DNA of 40,915 bases from Rhodospirillaceae bacterium (GTDB lineage: Bacteria > Pseudomonadota > Alphaproteobacteria > UBA7985): positions 29,000 to 69,914 of the forward strand of contig PAGB01000035.1 of NCBI GenBank assembly GCA_002711265.1. The letters are read 5' to 3'. The translations under genes were made by a program, and so were the position numbers. The notes under the pieces are model-generated. The model searched no databases. It was not told the DNA's origin and saw only the letters and a program-made list of their open reading frames with translations. The stretch's first letter is position 1. Each line of letters begins with the position of its first letter. Shown piece after piece: positions 35,453 to 40,915 of the stretch.

Positions 35453-36418
35453 ATGACGGATCCAACTGATCGGCTGAAAGCGCTGGCTCAGGAAGCTCAG
35501 GCCCGAGCGGATGATCTGCAGGAATGGTTCAATCCGGGCCTCGACGACATCCCAGTCGAAACCCTCAAGGCGCAATATTGCGACGAACGATCGAGCTTCG
35601 TGACCATCGATGGTTTGGACGTCCACTATCAGGATCTTGGACCAACCGACGCCGGGGTCGTCGATCGCCCACCGTTGTTACTGATCCATGGCCTGATGTC
35701 GTCGCTGCACTGCTGGTCTGAGTGGATTCCGAGCCTGAGCTGCAATCGCCGTGTGGTCGCACTGGATATCCCACCCTTTGCCATCACAGGGCCGCATCCT
35801 AAGGGAATGCTTGATGAAGAAACCTACATGAATTTTATGATGAAGTTTGTCGACGCTGTCGGCCTCGATGAGTTCATAACTGTGGGCAATTCACTGGGCG
35901 GATATCTATCCTGGCGGCTAGCGGCTGAAGCGCCCGGACGCGTTCGAGCGGTTGGCTTGCTCAATCCTGCGGGCGGAACCGACAAGCGACCGTTGGCGTT
36001 GTTTGCTTTCAAGATTCCCTTGGTACGACAGGCTTACCAGTCCATCACCCCAAAGGCAGCGGTTCTAGCCGGAACGGCAGCCCTTTTCGGCGACTCGCGT
36101 CGCTTGGATCCATCTTCGCTGCAACGGGTTCGCGATTTGATCCTGCGCGAAGGCACCCGCACCGCGATCCAGGAGAATCTTCGGTTCATGCAGATGCCAG
36201 ATCCAGCGCGGCTGGCCGAGGTCCGATGCCCCGTGTTTCTGCAGTGGGGTGAGGCAGACACCGTCCTACCCTTACGGGATAACCTGTCTGGATTTGCGGC
36301 GCAGGTCAGGGACTTACGCCTGCGCACCTACCCGGAAGTCGGACATATGCCGATGGAGGAGATACCAGCCCAGTCGCTCGCTGACTTTCAGTGGTTCCTA
36401 GACGAAATTGAGGCCTGA
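35453..36418 (+). CDS. Alpha/beta hydrolase
   Basis: 321-residue hydrolase of unknown substrate. Catalytic triad visible: S147 (VGNSLGGYLS nucleophile elbow), D269 (GEADTVLP) and H298 (GHMPMEE). LLLIHGLMSSLHCWSEWIP is the oxyanion-hole strand. No signal peptide, so cytoplasmic. GGAG lies 8 bases before the ATG. It is followed by the small membrane gene at 36506. Confidence 0.88.
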   Translation: MTDPTDRLKALAQEAQARADDLQEWFNPGLDDIPVETLKAQYCDERSSFVTIDGLDVHYQDLGPTDAGVVDRPPLLLIHGLMSSLHCWSEWIPSLSCNRRVVALDIPPFAITGPHPKGMLDEETYMNFMMKFVDAVGLDEFITVGNSLGGYLSWRLAAEAPGRVRAVGLLNPAGGTDKRPLALFAFKIPLVRQAYQSITPKAAVLAGTAALFGDSRRLDPSSLQRVRDLILREGTRTAIQENLRFMQMPDPARLAEVRCPVFLQWGEADTVLPLRDNLSGFAAQVRDLRLRTYPEVGHMPMEEIPAQSLADFQWFLDEIEA

Positions 36419-36505
36419 GTCCCAATCCCTCCCTTCCCCTCGGCAAAGATTGGTGAGATAGGTCGGGCAAAAGCAGGCTATGGCCGAGCGGCGAGGATTT
36501 TCAGA

Positions 36506-36748
36506 TTGGAACAGTTTGTTCAGTGGGGCATCGATTTTATGGTTGGTGTGTCCGATAACGTTCGCGCAATGGACGGCCGTCTTGCCTTCGCCGTTGGTGC
36601 AGTGAGCTGGTTTCTCGTCGAACAGGCCATTCGGCGATTGGCCGGCATCGCCCGGATCGCGATCCTCCTGGGCTTCCTAGGCGCCCTTGGATATGGCATC
36701 TGGCAGATCCTGCCGATGATACAGCAGGCCGCGCCCGCCGGGGGCTGA
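36506..36748 (+). CDS. Small two-helix membrane protein
   Basis: 80 residues with hydrophobic segments around residues 25-42 (LAFAVGAVSWFLVEQAI) and 47-66 (IARIAILLGFLGALGYGIWQ). It starts with TTG; GAGGA lies 8 bases upstream of it, and the next ATG (36539) would remove 11 residues. No family recognised. It follows the alpha/beta hydrolase by 87 bases and is immediately followed by an A-run. Confidence 0.55.
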   Translation: MEQFVQWGIDFMVGVSDNVRAMDGRLAFAVGAVSWFLVEQAIRRLAGIARIAILLGFLGALGYGIWQILPMIQQAAPAGG

Positions 36749-36915
36749 AAAAAAACCTTTCCGCATTATCCGAGTCTCCATCCGGTTTGGCATTGCCCTT
36801 GCCAAGTCTTGCTGTACTGACCCTGAGAGGGGGCGGGGCCGAACAGGTATCGCAGCTTGTCCAAACCTGAAAAGGACCAGAGCGCGTGACATCGGGAAAA
36901 CCGGGCACGTTGCAC

Positions 36916-36944
36916 AAAAAAAGAACCCCGCACGAAGGCGGGGT
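36916..36944 (-). terminator. Intrinsic terminator after the MipA gene
   Basis: On the minus strand ACCCCGC (36944-36938) pairs with GCGGGGT (36931-36925) over a 6-base loop, followed by TCTTTTTTT (36924-36916). It lies 49 bases past the MipA stop. Confidence 0.88.
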
Positions 36945-36992
36945 ACTTGGTCCAGGTTTGGAATTGAGGAACGAGCTATTTAGTCATGCGGA

Positions 36993-38213
36993 CTAAAAGC
37001 GATATATCAGACCAAGATTAGTAGAGAATTGTACGGCCTCGCCCAACTCATCGACCAAGGGGCTCGCCGCCGCCTGTTCGAGGAGCACTTTGACTTCAGA
37101 CGCGCCGTAAAGGCCGAAGTGGTCAGTCAGGAACAGTTTCAGCTCCCCTTTGACCCGCATGTCTTTCAGGCCAAACTGCTCGGCGGTGTATTCGGATACC
37201 CCGAGTTCTGCGGCATCCTCTGCCGAGACCTGAAATTTGTTGTCGAGCAGGCGCTTGTCCGCCCAAGACACAGCACCGGTGATTTTCATCGCCATGCGAT
37301 CGGTCAGTGGCTGTACCGACGACATGCCGACCTCCACGTCCCAGCCGCGCATGTCGCCGTAAACACCCAGATCCGTGTTCATGAATAGACCGAGTTCACG
37401 GATGTAGACATTTAGCCGCCCACCAAGGGTAACCGCTCCGGTCACTTCCTCGACCGAGCCAAGCACGTCTGCTTTCCGACGCGGCAAGCGATAGTCGATT
37501 GCCGCCGAAACCTCCGCATTGCGGGTTCCGAACAGATTCACGCCCAGACCACGGTCGTTGGACAGATAGATCCGATCACCGAGGCGAATATCAACGTAGG
37601 GATAGGCGAGAAAGATCTGCTCACCACTGCCGTCCCATGATGGCTCGTAGCTGCCTAACGATCCCATGTCACCGACCAGCTCGAAGGGCCTTGACTCACT
37701 GTCGAACACCAAGGCGTTCGGTCGCAGGCCAAACTCGGCACCATCCTCGTTAAAGACGGTTGCGCCACCCTGCGGACTGACCTGCACCTGTGCCTGCGCG
37801 GTGGTCACCGCGTCGGCTGGGGTGGCGAGGCTCGCCGGTTCAACGCTGATCAGGCCGTTGTTGGGGTCTTCAGCCAGCGCCGTTGTGCGGCCATCGTCGA
37901 GACCGCTGGCGCCCTGCGTGTCGTCGAAGAACGACCCCGGCGCGAAGAAGGCATCATCGGGGAAATCGCCTGCACCCAGCTTGGGCGAAGCGTAGAGCGG
38001 CTGGACGAGATCGTCCTGCCCCACCGGGCTGGCTTCGGCTTCGAGATAGACGGGCTGAACGGAGTAGGCGCCGGCCTGCTGTGCCAGTTGATCACCTTCG
38101 CTGGCCAGAGAGCCGCGCACGCTCTGCGACCACGCAGCGGACGGTGCGAGCGCAAGCGCTGCAAGGCACAGGGCGGCCTTTGTCCAGTGGTGAAAGCAGG
38201 CTCCGGGAGTCAT
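36993..38213 (-). CDS. MipA/OmpV-family outer membrane protein
   Basis: 406-residue outer membrane protein. Signal peptide to about residue 30 (ALCLAALALAPSAAWSQ). A long N-terminal region (30-155) rich in Asp, Ala and Gln is unusual for the family; the beta-barrel-like part (about 160-406) has the DYRLPRRKADVLGSVEEV strand pattern and a C-terminal aromatic residue (YRF). The family may serve as a scaffold or small-molecule channel; specific role unknown. ATG at 38213 was chosen because it begins the signal peptide directly; GTG at 38258 is the alternative. Followed by an intrinsic terminator. Confidence 0.82.
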   Translation of the reverse strand: MTPGACFHHWTKAALCLAALALAPSAAWSQSVRGSLASEGDQLAQQAGAYSVQPVYLEAEASPVGQDDLVQPLYASPKLGAGDFPDDAFFAPGSFFDDTQGASGLDDGRTTALAEDPNNGLISVEPASLATPADAVTTAQAQVQVSPQGGATVFNEDGAEFGLRPNALVFDSESRPFELVGDMGSLGSYEPSWDGSGEQIFLAYPYVDIRLGDRIYLSNDRGLGVNLFGTRNAEVSAAIDYRLPRRKADVLGSVEEVTGAVTLGGRLNVYIRELGLFMNTDLGVYGDMRGWDVEVGMSSVQPLTDRMAMKITGAVSWADKRLLDNKFQVSAEDAAELGVSEYTAEQFGLKDMRVKGELKLFLTDHFGLYGASEVKVLLEQAAASPLVDELGEAVQFSTNLGLIYRF

Positions 38214-38454
38214 GCTGGACGACAACCTCTGAATAATATTCTCAAATACGTGCGGCACGAACTCGCCGATGAAACAGGCTTTTTCCGCAACTTATGCGAT
38301 TTATTATCAGAATCGATACCACAGGCGAATCTCAGCGTAAACTGATTTTTAAGAGAGGCTTATGTAGTTTTTCACAAAGACAATCTGAGTGAAAACTCAG
38401 GTAACAAGCTGAAATTTCTGATTTGTGCCTTTTTTTCTCGAAGCCCTGCCATAT

Positions 38455-38468
38455 TTGAGTTAAGTCAA
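38455..38468. promoter_or_regulatory. FNR/FixK-like box
   Basis: TTGA-N6-TCAA (TTGAGTTAAGTCAA) fits the core of FNR/FixK/Dnr boxes, although the flanking T/A of the full TTGAT-N4-ATCAA consensus is missing. It lies 242 bases upstream of the MipA ATG and about 56 bases before the hairpin of the plus-strand terminator. Confidence 0.4.
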
Positions 38469-38523
38469 TTTTTAGGTAACGGGTTGTGACGTTCCCCCGA
38501 AAGCCCCACAGCCTGTTACTTTG

Positions 38524-38579
38524 GGCGGAGGGTGGTTCGCTTCATCAGAACCGAAACGCCCTCCGCCTCTTCTTTTTTT
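38524..38579 (+). terminator. Strong plus-strand intrinsic terminator with no upstream gene
   Basis: GGCGGAGGG (38524-38532) pairs with CCCTCCGCC (38559-38567), with an inner GGTTC/GAACC (38534-38538/38548-38552), followed by TCTTCTTTTTTT. Plus-strand transcripts from the 38.2-38.5 kb gap would end here, which points to a small RNA. Confidence 0.75.
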
Positions 38580-38652
38580 CCAACCCCATCCACGCCTGCC
38601 GGAACCGGTCTCGCGCTGCGCATGCGCCTCCCGCCATGGCTCCGGAACGACG

Positions 38653-38685
38653 ACAGCGCGCCCCGGATGAACCGAGGCGCGCTGT
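38653..38685. terminator. Stem-loop downstream of the small lipoprotein gene
   Basis: ACAGCGCGCC (38653-38662) pairs perfectly with GGCGCGCTGT (38676-38685). It is followed by TTGTGT on the plus strand only; on the minus strand, where the lipoprotein gene reads, no U-run follows. A weak terminator or 3' mRNA structure. Confidence 0.45.
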
Positions 38686-38773
38686 TTGTGTAGCAGCATG
38701 AGTTGACCGAGCGCCCTGCCCCGCTTCGGGCCGGTTGCTCTTTCCCGACGGCAGGGGCCACCGGGCAGGCGGG

Positions 38774-39226
38774 TCAATCCGCCTGTATTATCGGGACGCG
38801 CTGCGGCGGCCGGAATACGACCACCCCATCAACGTCATAAACCACGCAGCCCAGATCGCCGGGCTGCAGATCCTTTTCACATTCGGCAACGGCCTTGATC
38901 TTGGCGTCGTCCACGCTGGAGAACCCCTCCGCCACACCAAATGCACCCGAGGGCGAAATCGCAAACACCTTGTGCCGCGCATCCAGCTGGTACTGACCAA
39001 GGTAGTCCTGAGCCATCTGCGGGGTCACGTTGGGGTCGAGATCACGCACCAACTCGGTGTCATCTCGGAACAGACCGAGACTGGTGAAGAAGTTCATCAG
39101 AAAGCTGTCATCATCCCGACCATTGGCCGAGGTTACAGCCGCACATCCGCTCAGGATCACGACTGGCACTAAAGCCGCAAGGGTGCCAGCGCGGGCACCA
39201 ATCCACCTCAGGCGGCTTTGGATCAT
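38774..39226 (-). CDS. Small lipoprotein with two-cysteine C-terminal domain
   Basis: 150-residue lipoprotein with a signal peptide and lipobox LSGC (Cys about 28). The C-terminal region FAISPSGAFGVAEG ... AVAECEKD ... GCVVYDVDG shares the outline F-A-(V/I) ... G ... A-x2-C ... C-x5-D of the lipoprotein at 30234-30833. No named family known to me. Convergent with the MipA gene's upstream region and divergent from ribA. Confidence 0.72.
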   Translation of the reverse strand: MIQSRLRWIGARAGTLAALVPVVILSGCAAVTSANGRDDDSFLMNFFTSLGLFRDDTELVRDLDPNVTPQMAQDYLGQYQLDARHKVFAISPSGAFGVAEGFSSVDDAKIKAVAECEKDLQPGDLGCVVYDVDGVVVFRPPQRVPIIQAD

Positions 39227-39456
39227 CTTCGAGCCTCATATTATCGGTTCGGTGCTGAGAAATATTATTTCCGTCAGGAAACAATGGGCACCGCGATGGT
39301 AATGGACCTGCCCGACTTCCCGAACAAGATCCATCCCCTTTAATCGCTGGCGTTTTTGGCGGAGTTTGGGCAAGCGAGCCAGAGAGACTTGAATTATGCG
39401 GGTGAAGGGACCAGCCTAGAGCGTGTAATCACTTTTTTGACCGGAACCTGCGGCCG

Positions 39457-40686
39457 ATGATCTTGGAAAAGCAGTCCCTGAGCGCGCAAGACCAGAGAAT
39501 ACTTCGCGCGCTTGACCGCGCTGCGGGCGATTTACGGCGGGGCGAGGCCGTCTTTGTGTTCGATGGTTACAGCGGAGTCGCGGCCGGCTCGGATGGCGCC
39601 CGTCCGCCTGGTGATACCCCGGGCCTGCTGATCTTCAGCCTCGATCACGCCGACGCCGATACCCTTGCTCTGGTTCAGCAGCAGGGATCAACACCCGGTC
39701 AACTTCTGCTGACCGGCCCCCGAGCTCAAGCCCTTGGCCTCGCGAGCGACAAAGGCGCCGGTATCGCGGTGACGCTGCCCCCCAGCGCGTCGCTTGACTG
39801 GGCCATGTTCCTGGCCATTGCGAGCTGGGACGAGCGCGAGCGCCTCTCCCTCTCCCACCGCGGATTGGATGCCACCGGCAGCGCTGCGCTGCGACTGGCC
39901 AAGCTGGCGCCCTGCCTACCGGCCTTGCTGGCGCGGGAAGTAACGCTCGACGCCGCTGACGGGCTGCTCCCCGGCGTACTGCCGGTGCGGGCGCAAGATA
40001 CGGATCGCTTTCATCACCTGCAGGCGCTGTCGCTGCGCCGGCTTGGCACAACCCCGGTCCCACTCGAAGGACTGGGCACCGTGCAGTTCCACCTGTTCCG
40101 CAGCAGCGATGGCCATGAGGATCATCTCGCGGTCGAGGTCGGCGAGCGCCCCGCCCCCAAGCCGGCCGCTTCAGCCGCTAGCGAGGCAGCGCCCCTGGTC
40201 CGCTTGCACTCGGCCTGCCTGACAGGTGATATTTTTCATTCGCGCAAGTGCGATTGCGGGCAGCAGCTGAGCACCGCACTCAATGAAATGAAGGAGGCCG
40301 GGCACGGCATCCTGCTCTATCTCGCGCAGGAAGGCCGGAACATCGGTCTGAGCAACAAGCTGCGGGCCTACCTGCTGCAGGATGCGGGACTGGATACGGT
40401 CGAAGCGAACCGGGCGCTGGGCTACGCCGACGACGAGCGCGACTACGAGATTGCCGCCCGGATGCTGGAAGGGCTGGGCTACTCCAACGTGCGGCTCATG
40501 ACCAACAACCCGCACAAGATCGCGGCACTGGCCGAAGCGGGCGTGGCCGTGGATGAGCAGGTGCCGCTGATCGTCGGGGTCAGCACCGACAATCGCAAGT
40601 ACCTGCAAACCAAGGCGAAACGCTCCGGGCATATTTTGCCTGATACTGCGCTTGAGGCGCTCGAAGGCACGCTGAAAAAGAGCTGA
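39457..40686 (+). CDS. ribA: GTP cyclohydrolase II with degenerate RibB-like N-half
   Basis: Converts GTP to the first intermediate of riboflavin synthesis. 409 residues, about twice the length of a stand-alone RibA. The catalytic domain (about 200-400) has zinc ligands C254, C265 and C267 (SAC ... KCDCG), YLAQEGRNIGLSNK and the late GVSTDNRKYLQTKAKR. The first 200 residues resemble the layout of RibB (DHBP synthase), e.g. AAGDLRRGEAVFVFDG, but the acidic RibB catalytic cluster is not seen, so that half is probably inactive. The ATG at 39457 has no strong ribosome binding site. Confidence 0.92.
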   Translation: MILEKQSLSAQDQRILRALDRAAGDLRRGEAVFVFDGYSGVAAGSDGARPPGDTPGLLIFSLDHADADTLALVQQQGSTPGQLLLTGPRAQALGLASDKGAGIAVTLPPSASLDWAMFLAIASWDERERLSLSHRGLDATGSAALRLAKLAPCLPALLAREVTLDAADGLLPGVLPVRAQDTDRFHHLQALSLRRLGTTPVPLEGLGTVQFHLFRSSDGHEDHLAVEVGERPAPKPAASAASEAAPLVRLHSACLTGDIFHSRKCDCGQQLSTALNEMKEAGHGILLYLAQEGRNIGLSNKLRAYLLQDAGLDTVEANRALGYADDERDYEIAARMLEGLGYSNVRLMTNNPHKIAALAEAGVAVDEQVPLIVGVSTDNRKYLQTKAKRSGHILPDTALEALEGTLKKS

Positions 40687-40784
40687 CGCGGCGCCAGAGG
40701 GTGACGGGGTAGCGCTGGCAGGCCCTCCCTGCCTTGCGCATGGTTGCAGTGCAGGCTTCGGGGTCGTGAGGACAAAGCTAACGG

Positions 40785-40813
40785 TTGACGGCGGCGATCA
40801 GCCGACCTAATTT
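40785..40813 (+). promoter_or_regulatory. Sigma-70-type promoter of tRNA-Lys
   Basis: TTGACG (40785-40790), a 17-base spacer and TAATTT (40808-40813), giving a start near 40820, just before the tRNA. Confidence 0.65.
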
Positions 40814-40834
40814 CCGGCCACATCCAGCATGGCT

Positions 40835-40910
40835 GTGCCCTTAGCTCAGCTGGTAGAGCAGCTGACTTTTAATCAGCGGGTCGTAGGTTCGAATCCTACA
40901 GGGCACACCA
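40835..40910 (+). tRNA. tRNA-Lys (UUU)
   Basis: 76-base cloverleaf: acceptor GTGCCCT/AGGGCAC, D-arm with AGCTCAGCTGGTAGAGC, anticodon arm GCTGA-CTTTTAA-TCAGC (anticodon TTT), T-arm with GTTCGAATC, discriminator A and encoded CCA (40908-40910). Confidence 0.97.
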
Positions 40911-40915
40911 CTTTT

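Larger units (their letters stand above)
38214..38773. other. 560-base intergenic region between mipA-like and lipoprotein genes
   Basis: The left part is AT-rich and holds the MipA promoter (minus strand). It also has the FNR-like box, the hairpin CTGAGT-GAAA-ACTCAG (38386-38401), the plus-strand terminator and the stem-loop at 38653-38685. No protein gene found. Confidence 0.55.

Noticed and set aside
36787-36806. A second GG-N10-GC (TTGGCAT ... TTGCC) resembling a sigma-54 promoter
   Set aside because: The -24 box is TGGCAT instead of TGGCAC and the site is a TTGGCA/TGCCAA palindrome. No plus-strand terminator follows before the minus-strand terminator at 36916-36944, so there is no bounded transcript.

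Overview
The window is a GC-rich, densely coding chromosomal segment from an alphaproteobacterium, perhaps of Rhodospirillales type. The support is gene content: a mdh-sucCD-odhAB citric acid cycle block, MetZ-type methionine synthesis, clpS-clpA, an Ate1-like leucyltransferase (Bpt), a YcgN cysteine-cluster protein, SapC, and a long RibA with a RibB-like front half. There are no phage genes, insertion sequences or CRISPR arrays. The lineage call is an inference from family content, not from a marker gene tree.

Layout. 1-4.9 kb: end of an unknown gene, ilvD, bpt, a CitMHS/NhaD-like antiporter and an Lrp/AsnC regulator. 5-18.2 kb: metZ, then on the minus strand the TCA block read right to left as mdh, (kefF-like, kefB-like), sucC, sucD, (a serine-hydrolase lipoprotein on the other strand), odhA, odhB. 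18.2-19.8 kb: an AT-rich gap that carries a sigma-54-like promoter and an intrinsic terminator with no ORF between them (probable small RNA), then ridA and nth. 20-24 kb: a FemAB-like acyltransferase and clpS-clpA. 24.5-30.2 kb: a small exported protein, an OmpR/EnvZ-type two-component pair, an OmpA-like membrane protein with a small partner, sapC and a flavin/PNPOx-fold protein. 30.2-34.8 kb: a cell-wall block with a lipoprotein, a YcbB-type L,D-transpeptidase and a MepK/YcbK-like endopeptidase, then a TetR regulator. 34.8-40.9 kb: YcgN, an alpha/beta hydrolase, a small membrane protein, a MipA/OmpV outer-membrane protein, a second small lipoprotein, ribA and tRNA-Lys(UUU).

How the genes work together. 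mdh, sucCD and odhAB encode consecutive TCA steps, but no E3 (lpd) gene is present and the E2 subunit has a shrunken E3-binding region. Two unrelated units, an antiporter pair and a serine-hydrolase lipoprotein, sit inside this block. The L,D-transpeptidase makes 3-3 peptidoglycan crosslinks and the adjacent MepK-like enzyme belongs to a family that cleaves them, a plausible maker/breaker pair. ClpS feeds N-degron substrates to ClpA, and Bpt is the enzyme that creates such N-degrons; both are in this window.

The most interesting unexplained signals are non-coding: the sigma-54-like small RNA gene at about 18.47-18.60 kb, an H-type pseudoknot candidate before metZ, a terminator-like leader before odhA, and an orphan terminator with a nearby FNR-like box at 38.45-38.58 kb. 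In proteins, the notable points are a Lys-to-Met change in the catalytic SxxK motif of the serine hydrolase and the degenerate E3-binding domain of OdhB.
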